From the NCBI GenBank assembly GCA_038230335.1, contig JBBRNL010000003.1, positions 331,366 through 395,365 on the forward strand: a stretch of 64,000 nucleotides of DNA, given 5' to 3'. Of the stretch, positions 44,542-54,122 are shown piece after piece. The notes below the pieces were generated by a model. That model saw only the letters and a program-made list of their open reading frames with translations. It ran no database searches and was not told the origin of the DNA. Position 1 is the first letter of the stretch. Every line of letters starts with the position of its first letter. A program made the translations under genes and the position numbers. This DNA comes from JBBRDU01 sp038230335 (GTDB lineage Bacteria; Verrucomicrobiota; Verrucomicrobiia; Chthoniobacterales; UBA10450).

Positions 44542-45180
44542 TCACATCTGCGGAGCGCCTTGCGGCGGCGGTCCCTGAAAAAATGCAATGGGCTTAAGCG
44601 GGTTTAACTCGACGGATATTTTCCTACGCCCAAGCTGGTATTCAATAACGGGAATCAAGTCGAACACGCCTGCCGTCGTGCTTCGAACTACAATCTCCAG
44701 CGTTTCTTGGTCGTGGGCCTTTACCACGTTGAAATCCGAATTTGGATCAGAAACCGTGGCTTCAAAGACGTCGACTCTACCTGATAAAATGCATTCATAC
44801 TGTCTGTATTGACTGCCTGCAACCATCTCTCCATTGCCGACATAGATTTCTCCCTGTCGGTAATTCGCAGCGCGCAATCGAACACTAGTTAGAGTTACGG
44901 TCGAATCGTTCGGATTAGTGATTCTTACACGCACGATTGGCGCTTGGGTCTCTCTACCAGTTCTGAAGATTGGATTGTCCATCGTGGGAAATCCATACAA
45001 CCCCTTTAAATGACGTCCGTCTCTCAGGTTGACGCCATTGATGTCATATCCCCGTTGCGGTACCGCGACTGCTTCACCGATTTCCAGTGTTTTGTAACGG
45101 TGGCTTAGCCAGTACAACCCGAGAGTTATAGCCGACGTTACAATGAGTCCCATGATCGTTATCCAAATGCCGACGCTCAT
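44542..45180 (-). CDS. membrane-anchored protein of unknown function
   Basis: From the ATG at 45180 this gives 212 residues, with one N-terminal helix (about residues 4-25) and a soluble beta-rich domain (IVRVRITNPNDSTVTLTSVR, an Ig-like beta strand pattern). It ends in a Pro/Gln-rich tail (GPPPQGAPQM). A TTG at 45198 would add six residues. It follows the hsdMS stop by 63 bp. No family recognised. Confidence 0.65.
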   Translation of the reverse strand: MSVGIWITIMGLIVTSAITLGLYWLSHRYKTLEIGEAVAVPQRGYDINGVNLRDGRHLKGLYGFPTMDNPIFRTGRETQAPIVRVRITNPNDSTVTLTSVRLRAANYRQGEIYVGNGEMVAGSQYRQYECILSGRVDVFEATVSDPNSDFNVVKAHDQETLEIVVRSTTAGVFDLIPVIEYQLGRRKISVELNPLKPIAFFQGPPPQGAPQM

Positions 45181-45243
45181 TTTGTTAGCCGCTTTCAACT
45201 CAGAGGATCAAATTGGTTGCACGATCATAGCTGCGGAGAATTC

Positions 45244-47760
45244 TCATCTGCCATACCGGCTAGGAGTTTCTGCCGCCCGGGCCAACTGCTCCGATTTCTT
45301 GGATAGCGGTATGATCTTGTCCGCCATTTCGGCGGCATCTTCACCCCAGACGCGGGCGAGGGCGGCTTGGATCTTTTGCTCGAAGCGGGTGATCAGGTCC
45401 CGGTTGGCGGCGACGAGGGCTTGCTCGGCTTCGATCTCGGCTACGATGGCTTGCTGCGTGGCGAGGGGTGGGAGGGCAATCTGCGTGCCGGATAACTGCT
45501 TTTTGCTTACAAACTGTACCGTTCCACCTCTCTGCATGTCCGTGAAAAAGTTAGTTCCGTCCAAGTAATCGAGATAGGTCTTCAGATACTTGGAGCTCAG
45601 CCGGGCTCCGGGTTTTATGATGAAAATATTCCAGTGGATAAGATAGTCCTCGTCTTTGGAAACGATGACGCTTTTACCGATCGTTCCGATGTTGGTGAAA
45701 AGGACATCATTGATTTCTGGTTTATATTTTTCGCGGTAGGTCGCCCAATCGGCGGCCGACATGTATTTCGCATTTTTAAAGTCCAAGACCCCCGAAGTTA
45801 TGTTTCTGGACTGGATGATAGGGATGCCGTGATTGACGAACTCTATTTTGAGTCCGGCTGTATTGATCCCTTGATGCATGTCTTCTACGAGGTTGCTCAG
45901 CTCCACCATCGGCCAGTCGGAGTGGATGGGGATGTGGGGGCGGTAGTGGTCGAGGACGACGCGCGCGCCGTTGATGACTTTCTGGTAGCCCTCAATCTCC
46001 GCCACGATCTCCTTCTGCACCTCCAGCGGCGGCAGGGGGATTTGGAACTCGGCCAAGTCCTGGACTTTCATGCTGACATTCGCTGCGCCCTTCATAAGTC
46101 CCGCCATCTTGTCTTTCTGAAGGTCGAGAACGAGGTAGAGGAACCTTGTGACTAATTCGCTGGCATCCTTCGGCTGAAGTGCTGCCAGAAGATTGGCCAC
46201 GGCGAACTTTCCAGATGCAAAGTGAATTCGACTGAGGGTCGCGCGACCATGCCCCGTAGAGGAGATCAGCGGAACGCATACGGCTTCACCTTCAATTTGG
46301 TAATCGGACGATGTGAGCGGTTCTTTGGCCGTCACGATGAGAGGATAAGGCCCCGGCTCAGTCTTGGTGCTGGAGTGTGTGCCCTTGGTTAGTGAACACA
46401 CTTCCTTTAGCCTCACGACGCGAGTTCCGGCGCGGACCTCGACCGGGCGGTAGCGTTCTGCGCTGAAGTTCAAGTCGTTGGCTGCGATTGCGCTTCGTTC
46501 AACGAGGAAAGAGTGCCGCGATAGTGCCGTGCCTGCGTGGTATGCGGCGTAATCCTTGAGCACGAACGGCAGGTCATTGCGCTCGGTGACGGTGCGCTTA
46601 ATGCCGAGGCTTACACCGATGGCCTGAATGTGGGAGAAGAGGATGTTCGACCTGCTTTTGGCGATTCGTTTGTCGAGAATCAGGATGGATGTCTTCACGC
46701 CGGAGTAAGGCTGAAAGACACCTGATGGCAGCGAGATGACACCGATGAGCGCTTCCTTCAAAAGCACTTCGCGCAACCGCCGGTAAGCGGTGCCGCTCTG
46801 AAAGATGATTCCCTCAGGAACGATGATGCCTGCGCGGCCGTGTGCGGTGAGATGCTCGAGCATGTAGTCCACGAAGAGCACTTCGCTGCGGTTGCTTGGA
46901 ACCGAGAAGCGCTTGTGGGGCTTGATGCCGCCTTTCGGGGACATGAAGGGCGGATTCGCGAGGATAACATCGGCGAACTCGTTCCAACGCTCCTCGGAGG
47001 TGAGGGTGTCGTATTCATAGATGTGCGGGTCGGTGAAACCGTGAAGGTAGAGGTTCACCAGAGAGAGGCGCACCATGTCGGGCGAGATGTCGTAGCCCTT
47101 GAAGTTCTTCGCCAGGCGGCCGCGCTCGTCCGGGGTCAGCCGGCTGTTTCCCTTAGCATCGGTGTTCGCGCGAAGGATGTGCTTGTAAGATGAAATGAGG
47201 AAGCCGGCGGTACCGCAGGCCGGGTCGAGCAAGGTCTCGTCTTTCTTTGGGGCTACCACGGAGACCATGAAATCGATGATGTGCCGCGGGGTGCGGAACT
47301 GGCCCGCGTCGCCCTGTGAACCGAGAACGGAGAGGAGATACTCAAAGGCGTCGCCGAGGCGCTCGCTGTGATCGTAGGTGAACTCGTTGATGATTTTGAG
47401 GAAGGCCTTGAGCGTCTCGGGATCACGATACGGCAGGTAGGCGTTTTTGAAGATGTCACGGAAGAGGAGCGGGATGCCGGGGTTCTCGGGCATCTTCGAA
47501 ATGCCATCGGAGTAGAGGCCGAGCATCTCGTGACCGCCGAGGCCGGGGCTCATGAGCTTGGCCCAACCGAAGCGGGCGAACTCGCCGTTAAAGAACTTTC
47601 TCTTCCCGCCGAGTTCTTCCGCCTCAGCGTCCATGTCATCCATGAATTTGTAGATCAGCGCGATCGTGATCTGTTCGACCTGAGACTTCGGATCGGGCAC
47701 TTTGTCTACGAGGATGTCGCGGGCGGTGTCGATGCGGCGTTTGGTATCGGTGTCGAGCAT
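45244..47760 (-). CDS. type I restriction-modification HsdM-HsdS fusion
   Basis: An 838-residue protein. The N-terminal methylase half has QFRTP (154-158), the AdoMet motif DPACGTAGF (179-187) and the catalytic NPPF (269-272), so it is an N6-adenine methyltransferase. From about residue 440 it continues into specificity-subunit sequence with two target-recognition domains, each closed by a coiled-coil start (IPLPPLEVQKEIVAEIE and ALPPLATQQAIVAEIE). M and S are normally separate proteins. It follows hsdR by 3 bp. Confidence 0.92.
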   Translation of the reverse strand: MLDTDTKRRIDTARDILVDKVPDPKSQVEQITIALIYKFMDDMDAEAEELGGKRKFFNGEFARFGWAKLMSPGLGGHEMLGLYSDGISKMPENPGIPLLFRDIFKNAYLPYRDPETLKAFLKIINEFTYDHSERLGDAFEYLLSVLGSQGDAGQFRTPRHIIDFMVSVVAPKKDETLLDPACGTAGFLISSYKHILRANTDAKGNSRLTPDERGRLAKNFKGYDISPDMVRLSLVNLYLHGFTDPHIYEYDTLTSEERWNEFADVILANPPFMSPKGGIKPHKRFSVPSNRSEVLFVDYMLEHLTAHGRAGIIVPEGIIFQSGTAYRRLREVLLKEALIGVISLPSGVFQPYSGVKTSILILDKRIAKSRSNILFSHIQAIGVSLGIKRTVTERNDLPFVLKDYAAYHAGTALSRHSFLVERSAIAANDLNFSAERYRPVEVRAGTRVVRLKEVCSLTKGTHSSTKTEPGPYPLIVTAKEPLTSSDYQIEGEAVCVPLISSTGHGRATLSRIHFASGKFAVANLLAALQPKDASELVTRFLYLVLDLQKDKMAGLMKGAANVSMKVQDLAEFQIPLPPLEVQKEIVAEIEGYQKVINGARVVLDHYRPHIPIHSDWPMVELSNLVEDMHQGINTAGLKIEFVNHGIPIIQSRNITSGVLDFKNAKYMSAADWATYREKYKPEINDVLFTNIGTIGKSVIVSKDEDYLIHWNIFIIKPGARLSSKYLKTYLDYLDGTNFFTDMQRGGTVQFVSKKQLSGTQIALPPLATQQAIVAEIEAEQALVAANRDLITRFEQKIQAALARVWGEDAAEMADKIIPLSKKSEQLARAAETPSRYGR

Positions 47761-47763
47761 GAG

Positions 47764-50310
47764 CTAAGCGGCGAACAGATTAAGCGGAACGTAATCCTTG
47801 ATGTAATCGGGGATCAGCTTGCGGTATTTCACGGGGACGGCTTTGAAATCGCTCGTAGTGAAGACCGGATTCGTCGCGAGATCGGCAAACTCACCGGACT
47901 CGATGATGTGCCGAATCTGATCGCTCGTCGCGTAGGCTTTGAAGTAGGTCTTCATCGCGGGGATGGCCTCCGCTTCGTCTGGCTTGTAGTCGGCTACGAA
48001 CTTAGCGAACTCTTCTTCGAGCAGGTCGTCCTTAGATTTGAACCGTGGAATAAGGCCGAAGATCTTCTCAAGGATCTCACGCAAGGAGATGCGTCGATCG
48101 ACCCCTGCAGCTTTGCGGAGCTTCTCCAGCGAATAGTGTTCGTCGGGTTTCGCAAAGAACTCCTTGTTCACATAGTCGATGACGCGGTCCCACTGACCTG
48201 ATTCAACGCTCGCAGCGATGAAGTCGTTCTCGCGCACGCGTTCCTCGAACTTCTCGAAGAACATCCGGTCGATCTTCATTCCTTCGAAACCGATCGGCTC
48301 CTCTTTGATCGTAGCGAGGATGTCTTCTCCCAGGTGCTCATAGGAGTTACGGACGGTTCCGCCGCTCCCGCCTCCCGTCCCGCCTTCTTCTCCGCCTTCG
48401 GGCGGGCTGGTGCGCTTCGGCAGCTTCAGGACCTGATCGTAGTTAAACTCGTCCTCGAAGTATTCGCAGTTCGCGAAAAAATCGAAGAGTTTGAAAGCGG
48501 CCTTCTTGGGATTGGTGACGCCCTCCTTGATCGTGTCGTCGAAGAGTTGCTCGCGGAAGTCGTGCTTGCGGGTGCCGCGGCCTTTGATCTGGATGAAGTC
48601 GGTCGGCGAGAAGATCGGTCGGAACAGACTGAGGTTCAAAACGTCCGGACAATCATAGCCGGTCGTCATCATACCAACGGTGACGCAGACGCGTGCTTTG
48701 CTCGTCTTATACGTTGGGATAAAGTTAGCAGAACCGAGGAGGTTGTTGTTCGTGAAGTTGATCGTGTGCTGCTGAGCGCCGGCGACTTTAGAAGTGACCT
48801 GCACCGCAAAGTCAGACTGATACTTCCCGGGAAACATTAGGTCGGCCATCTCATTCAGGATCTGAGTGAGCTTCCCTGCGTGGCCTTGGCTAACGGCGAA
48901 GATAATCGACTTGCCGACTTCACCGCTGATCGGATCGCGAAGGGAGTTTTCCAGGAAGGTCTTGCAGAAGAGCTGGTTGGTTGCCTTGGAGAAGAAGCGT
49001 TTCTCAAATTGACGCTGCTTGTAAGTCTCGGTCTCGTCTTCACCTTCTTCGTCCTTGAACTCGACGACGAAACCCTGTTCTGAGAGTAACTGCGTCGTCA
49101 CGTCGCTGCGCGCGTCCACGACAGTGGGATTCACAAGGTAGCCTTCCTTCACTCCGTCGAGGAGCGAGTAGCGGAATGTCGGGACGCCATCGTCGCAGCC
49201 AAACGTTCGATAGGTATCAAGAAGCAGGCGTCGTTCGTGCTCGCGCGGGTCGTTCGTGGTCGGCTTCGTCTTGTCGAACTTCTTCAGGTAATCACGAGGC
49301 GTCGCAGTCAGACCGAGCTTATAGCCGATGAAATAATCGAAGACGGCTCTGGCATTGCCCCCGATGGAGCGGTGAGCCTCGTCCGAGATAACGAGGTCGA
49401 AGTCGGTGGGCGAGAAGAGATCCTGATACTTGTTGTTGAACAAGAGCGATTGAACAGTGCTCACGACAATCTCGGCGTGGCGCCAGTCGTCGCGGTTCTC
49501 TTTGTAGATGACTGCCCTGTAATCGCTCGCGAGCGCCTTCTTGAAAGCCTTCAGCGCCTGATCCTCCAGTTCCAATCGGTCGACGAGGAACAGCACGCGT
49601 TGCGCGTTTCCGGTGCGCAGGAAAAGCTTGATAATAGCCGCGGCGGTAAGCGTCTTGCCCGTGCCAGTAGCCATTTCGAGGAGGAAGCGATCGCTTCCTT
49701 TCGCGACGGCTTCTTGGATAGCGGCAATCGCTTTCTTCTGGTACGGCCGCAGGAAGCGGAGGCCGTTAACCTCGACGAAGCGGCTGCGCTCAGCCTCATT
49801 CTTCCACGCTGCTTCGGCTGCGTAGCCCGGTCGCTGCGTGAGGACGACGTAATCGTCACTCACTTGCTCCGCGATTAGCCGCTTTGGATCGGGAACGATC
49901 TTTTGATATCCGGCGACGGAAGTCGGAGTCGGAAATGCGGTGATGATGTATGGATTGCCGCGCTCAAGGTCCCAGAAGTAATGGAGATTGCCGTTAGAGA
50001 GAATGACGAAACGGCAGTTTTGCGACTTTGCGTATTTCCGCGCCTGCTCTTTACCGACAAGCGGGCTCAGGCCTTCGGCCTTCGCCTCCAGCACAATGAA
50101 AGGGAAGCCTTTCTCGTTAAGTAGAAGGAAATCAACGAAGCCCTTAGGCGTCTTCTCGAAGTTTTCACCGACAGCATCGAGGTCGTTAGGCGTTAGCGTA
50201 ACGCTCAGTTCCAGCTGAATATTCGCCGGACCTTTAGCGTCTGCGAAGAATCGCCAACCTGCCGCTTCCAGAAGCTTGTTTATCTTGATGCGAGCAGTTG
50301 CTTCTTTCAT
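47764..50310 (-). CDS. hsdR: type I restriction endonuclease subunit R
   Basis: An 848-residue motor-nuclease. The PD-(D/E)xK nuclease core is near the N-terminus (Asp60, then VLEAK with Glu75 and Lys77). Helicase motifs are Walker A ATGTGKT (214-220), DEAH (VISDEAHRSI, about 310) and motif VI (QIKGRGTRKHD). A Gly/Glu-rich linker (PPEGGEEGGTGGGSGG) precedes the C-terminal HsdM-interaction region. It resembles the EcoEI-type R subunit. Length is short of the 1000-plus residues of EcoKI-type R, as expected for this subclass. Confidence 0.94.
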   Translation of the reverse strand: MKEATARIKINKLLEAAGWRFFADAKGPANIQLELSVTLTPNDLDAVGENFEKTPKGFVDFLLLNEKGFPFIVLEAKAEGLSPLVGKEQARKYAKSQNCRFVILSNGNLHYFWDLERGNPYIITAFPTPTSVAGYQKIVPDPKRLIAEQVSDDYVVLTQRPGYAAEAAWKNEAERSRFVEVNGLRFLRPYQKKAIAAIQEAVAKGSDRFLLEMATGTGKTLTAAAIIKLFLRTGNAQRVLFLVDRLELEDQALKAFKKALASDYRAVIYKENRDDWRHAEIVVSTVQSLLFNNKYQDLFSPTDFDLVISDEAHRSIGGNARAVFDYFIGYKLGLTATPRDYLKKFDKTKPTTNDPREHERRLLLDTYRTFGCDDGVPTFRYSLLDGVKEGYLVNPTVVDARSDVTTQLLSEQGFVVEFKDEEGEDETETYKQRQFEKRFFSKATNQLFCKTFLENSLRDPISGEVGKSIIFAVSQGHAGKLTQILNEMADLMFPGKYQSDFAVQVTSKVAGAQQHTINFTNNNLLGSANFIPTYKTSKARVCVTVGMMTTGYDCPDVLNLSLFRPIFSPTDFIQIKGRGTRKHDFREQLFDDTIKEGVTNPKKAAFKLFDFFANCEYFEDEFNYDQVLKLPKRTSPPEGGEEGGTGGGSGGTVRNSYEHLGEDILATIKEEPIGFEGMKIDRMFFEKFEERVRENDFIAASVESGQWDRVIDYVNKEFFAKPDEHYSLEKLRKAAGVDRRISLREILEKIFGLIPRFKSKDDLLEEEFAKFVADYKPDEAEAIPAMKTYFKAYATSDQIRHIIESGEFADLATNPVFTTSDFKAVPVKYRKLIPDYIKDYVPLNLFAA

Positions 50311-50372
50311 GCAGTTAGCTAGCTCGACTAAACTCTTCCGGCGCGGGCATGTGAGGCGGAACCCTAGCAGGA

Positions 50373-50400
50373 GGTTTTTCCTATGGGGAGACGAAAAACC
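50373..50400. other. hairpin upstream of hsdR
   Basis: An 8-bp perfect stem (GGTTTTTC/GAAAAACC) with a 12-base loop lies between hsdR and the plus-strand DUF900 fragment. It could be a terminator or a regulator-binding palindrome for the RM operon. Confidence 0.4.
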
Positions 50401-50443
50401 GGCAGGGTAGCAAGGTAGTTGACAGAGTCGCTATCATTACCGG

Positions 50444-50715
50444 ATGCGGATTACCCCAGAAGGAAGGCAAACCTCCGCACTCGCCTTTCTCATTTTTTTA
50501 ACCGGGTGCGCAGGACTACGACAGTCTGCGGTTACCGGCTACGATCATGTGAGCGTTTATTACGCAACCACGCGAGAATACGACGCGACCGCCGGAGTCG
50601 ATCGGGTTTTTACAAACGCTCAGACCAAGAAGGAGCACATCAATTACGGTGTCGCGGATGTGAGCATCCCTTTGCCGCACTCTGAGGGACTTCAGAAGGG
50701 TATCAAGGTTGCGAC
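50444..50715 (+). pseudogene. 5' fragment of a DUF900 lipoprotein (alpha/beta hydrolase-like)
   Basis: The frame starts MRITPEGRQTSALAFLIFLT, with a lipobox LTGC, then shows the DUF900 opening VSVYYATTREYDATAGVD, EHINYGVADVSIPLPHSEG. DUF900 proteins continue for about 250 more residues with a catalytic Ser; here similarity ends at about 50700, where the sequence becomes the antisense of another gene. The frame stays open to 50863 by chance. Confidence 0.75.
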
Positions 50716-51664
50716 GGTTGCGCCCGCCATTCTTTCCCAGCCCAATGTTGCTGGTACCGGTGGTGTTGAAGAGCAGCGCATTCCCGCCTACCGCCGTGTT
50801 GTTGCCCGCGGTCGTGTTGGCGTTGAGAGCGGAATCGCCGATGGCAATGTTTTGGCTGCCTGAGGTGTTGTTCGAGAGGGCTACACCGCCGATGGCCGTG
50901 TTGAAGATGCCGCCTTGATTGGCTGCGAGCGCGGAGAGCCCGAGCGCCTGATTGCGGGTGCCGGTGGTGTTGGCGGCGAGCGCCTGGTTGCCGATGCCGA
51001 TGTTGGAACTGCCCGAGGTGTTTAAAGTAAGCGTTCCGAAACCGACGCCGATGTTGGTGTTGCCGCTCGAGGTGAAGTTTCCGGCGTTCTTGCCCAGGAA
51101 GATGTTGCCGTCGCCGATCCCGCCCGCGCCAAAGTCATGGAGAAACGGACTTCCGCCGACTTGCAGGACGCCGGTGGTGGCAGAGGTGGTCACGGGAAGG
51201 TTCAGGTTGCCGGAAAGATTGGTCGTGCCCCCGAGCGTCAGGTTGGAGGGCAGGTAGCCGTTCGGCGCGAGCCGCTGGTCGGGCGAGAGTGCCTGGGAAG
51301 TGTTGACCCCGTCGCTGAAAAATACCCGCAACCGCACATCGGGGTTTGCCCAAACGCTGGCGGGGATGGCGGTCATGTTCGGAACTGAAGTATCGCCGAG
51401 CAAGACTGAGTAAAGGCCCTTGCTCACCGGGATGGAGACGAAATTGGTCGGCTGCTGGGGTGGTGAGATGACGCTGCCGTCGCTACTCCAATAGTAGGTG
51501 CTGCCGGTGCTGTTGGTGAGCGCGAACTTGAACTGGCCGGTGCCGTTGAAATTGGTCGTGCCGACGGAGACGCGGCCCTGGTAGTTAATGAGATTAGGCA
51601 CCTGGGCGTGCGCGCGGATGACCAAAAGGATAGTAAGTAGGCAAAGGAGGAGTCGTGTTTTCAT
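50516..51664 (-). pseudogene. secreted repeat protein, 3'-truncated
   Basis: From the ATG at 51664: signal peptide MKTRLLLCLLTILLVIRAHA, a globular N-terminal domain (VPNLINYQGRVSVG ... GLYSVLLGDTSVPNM) and then head-type repeats NTTGTxNxAxGxxALxxNTSG typical of Verrucomicrobial tail-fibre-like surface proteins. At about 50725 (after SNIGLGKNGGRN) the frame runs antisense through the DUF900 fragment, so the natural C-terminus is missing. The current 382-codon frame is a chimaera. Confidence 0.78.
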
Positions 51665-52202
51665 AGAGGGAGCCGCTCGTTTTGAAGTGATGGGACTCAG
51701 CAACGACAGGGCGCCGGCAAGCTCCGCGCGGCCATCCCGATTGCGCATGCTCAATCCAAGCCTCCGTTACACCACACCGCGGGTCGTTCTGCAACGATAA
51801 AACGCCCGCTACGCCTTCTCCTCACGATCGTAACGCTTCTGTCACATTTGGTGGTGCAGCCCTGAAGCGTTTTACAGCACCCGTCTGATCCCCTAACGAA
51901 CCGACAATTGCGCTTCGGCCGCCAGAACCGTTGGAAGCTACTTCATCCAGCGTTCCGCGCACGATCGCCGTTAGTTGCCCATCGAAATCGCGCCGAAGAT
52001 TGAGGCCAAAAACAATTTCGCAGCAGTCTTCTTCTTCAAGGCGACGTCGATAGCCGCTTCGCTATTAAGCTTGCTTACCGGTGCGTCCGCGCTGCAGACT
52101 AACCACAAACTCGCAGCCCCACTAGGTACCTCCGACCCGATTCTTTAGGGTAGTCTCGCGCCGGCTTTGTCAAAGCGAGGTCGCGGTAAATTAAGGCCTG
52201 AT
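51665..52202. other. 538-bp divergent intergenic region
   Basis: This lies between two divergently transcribed secreted-protein genes and should hold both promoters. I find no coding frame with family resemblance, no terminator and no clear repeat; no promoter boxes stand out strongly enough to call. Confidence 0.5.
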
Positions 52203-53582
52203 ATGAAAACGATCCACTCTTCGCGATTCACAATCCACCGGTCTCTATCGACCGTTTTTCTCGCTCTTTCGGCCTTTCTTCTTTCGCCTTCGGCCTTTCC
52301 TCAAGGCTCGTTGACTCCACCCGGTCCGCCCGCGTCGACGATGAAATCGTTAGACCAGATCGCTTCCACCGGGATAGCGCTCAACCAAACGAACACCCCG
52401 GGCGATGCGACTAACCACTATATCGTGAGCCAGCCGGGCAGCTACTACCTCACCTCAAATCTTGGCGTCACTAAAACCAATGGGATCCATGTGACCGTGG
52501 CCGGGGTCATGATTGACCTAAACGGTTTTCAGATCAGCCGCAGTTCGGGGAGCGGCGGGGATGGGATCCTGATCGACTTAACGGCACACCGGTGCGTGGT
52601 GAAGCACGGCGACATCTCGGGCAACTTTGCGACCGGGATCGACATTGCAAACTTGTCACCTCCGGTGAGGGGAGGCGTATATTACCAGCTCACGGTTTCG
52701 GGCTGCACAAATTCCGGGTTAAAAGCCGGAAACTCCTGGCGGATCGAAGGTTGCCAAGTGCACGACAATCCGGGCATTGGCATTGGCGCCAATGGGTATG
52801 CGGTTATCGTTAATTGCACGGCCATGAGCAATGGAAGTACCGGGATCAGCGCAGGGGCTTATTCGACAGTGACAAATTGCGCCGCTGCCTTCAATTCCAT
52901 AAGAGGAATCTCGGGAAGTAATGGCTGCGTGCTTACTGCCTGCTCTGCCACGTCTAATACAGGTGCCGGGCTGGGCGGCGGGGATGGTTCAACATTTGTT
53001 GGCTGCAAGTCTCAATTTAACAGTGCCGAAGGCATTAGCATGTTTGATCGCTGCACAGTGTCCCATTGCTCCGTCACGGGCAATACCGGCATCGGTATTC
53101 AAACGAATGGAACGAATGATGCCACCATCCAAGACAGCACCATCGGCTCAAATTTTGGTGGCGGCGTAGCAGGGCAGGATGGGTTGACGATTGCGCATTG
53201 TACGATCAGCAAAAATGGGAGTGGTTCCACGGGGTCTGGAATCGCAATACACGACAACTGCACGATTACTGGTTGCTCGGTGAATGCCAATCGGGCCGAT
53301 GGAATTGTCTATGCGAACGGGAACTTCATTTACGGGAACACGGCCAACGGGAATGCGGCCAATGGCCTGCACGGGACGGGCACGAACAACACTATCGACA
53401 CAAACAAAGCGTATAAAAATGTCGCTGCCGGGATCGTCCAATCTGGCGTCGATGCAGACTTTACCATGCGGAATGTCTCCTTCGGAAACCCAAGCGCACA
53501 ATACCTACCCGTGACGAGCGGCAACTATTTCGGCCCCTATTCACTTCCAGGTACCGCCACCAGTCCGTGGGCAAATTTCTAG
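52203..53582 (+). CDS. secreted right-handed beta-helix protein
   Basis: From the ATG at 52203 this gives 459 residues: signal peptide (FLALSAFLLSPSAFPQG), a short helical segment (TMKSLDQIASTGIALNQTNTP), then a parallel beta-helix (YYLTSNLGVTKTNGIHVTV AGVMIDLNGF, and repeated CTVSHCSVTGNTGIG turns), ending with PYSLPGTATSPWANF. This start-to-end pattern is a common Verrucomicrobial secreted family. It may bind or modify polysaccharide, but no catalytic residues can be assigned. Confidence 0.82.
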   Translation: MKTIHSSRFTIHRSLSTVFLALSAFLLSPSAFPQGSLTPPGPPASTMKSLDQIASTGIALNQTNTPGDATNHYIVSQPGSYYLTSNLGVTKTNGIHVTVAGVMIDLNGFQISRSSGSGGDGILIDLTAHRCVVKHGDISGNFATGIDIANLSPPVRGGVYYQLTVSGCTNSGLKAGNSWRIEGCQVHDNPGIGIGANGYAVIVNCTAMSNGSTGISAGAYSTVTNCAAAFNSIRGISGSNGCVLTACSATSNTGAGLGGGDGSTFVGCKSQFNSAEGISMFDRCTVSHCSVTGNTGIGIQTNGTNDATIQDSTIGSNFGGGVAGQDGLTIAHCTISKNGSGSTGSGIAIHDNCTITGCSVNANRADGIVYANGNFIYGNTANGNAANGLHGTGTNNTIDTNKAYKNVAAGIVQSGVDADFTMRNVSFGNPSAQYLPVTSGNYFGPYSLPGTATSPWANF

Positions 53583-54122
53583 ATTCATCGCCTAACAGCG
53601 CGAAGTCTCAAAGGTCGAGCTCTTGCAAAAGCAATCGCTTTTCCCGATGGAAGCCACCTTGCGGACAAATCCGCCTATCCAGCCTGAAAGCCAGTCCGGC
53701 GGCAGATGCTGGCGGCGTCCCGACCGGGTCAGGAGTGGCTCTCTTTTAAAGTAGACAAGATGAGAGGAAAAAGATCCGACAACGAAAGGCTCTCCGCATG
53801 GTTGCCATAAGCGTATCACCTCGGTCTCAGGACGGTCTTATAGGCCAAACGTTTGCCCCTGATGAGACTTTGGCAGACTCCGCTTCGAAGTTCATGTCCA
53901 TAATATCGATGAGCTGACATGGTTGCGTTGCTCGAGGAGCTGGGCCGCGACGCCGACGCGCCCTTTCGCCGCGGAAGCGATCTTTTCGAATTGACCTGGC
54001 AAGCCAGGGAAGGGGAGCGCGGTGGCGAGAGTGGCAGCATAAAAGAGATGTCTCATCCTCGCTGGTTTGCGGGCGCGCGGTTTCGAAAGAACGCAGGAGG
54101 GCTGAATTTCTGCCGGCATCAG
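53583..54122. other. 540-bp region without a recognisable gene
   Basis: Short frames occur on both strands, but none resembles a known family or has a ribosome-binding site. The region lies between the beta-helix gene and the 3' end of the cyclase gene. I see nothing definite in it. Confidence 0.5.

Noticed and set aside
53592..53819. A 75-codon minus-strand frame in the gap after the beta-helix gene
   Set aside because: No ribosome-binding site, biased Arg/Ser/Pro composition, and no resemblance to known proteins.
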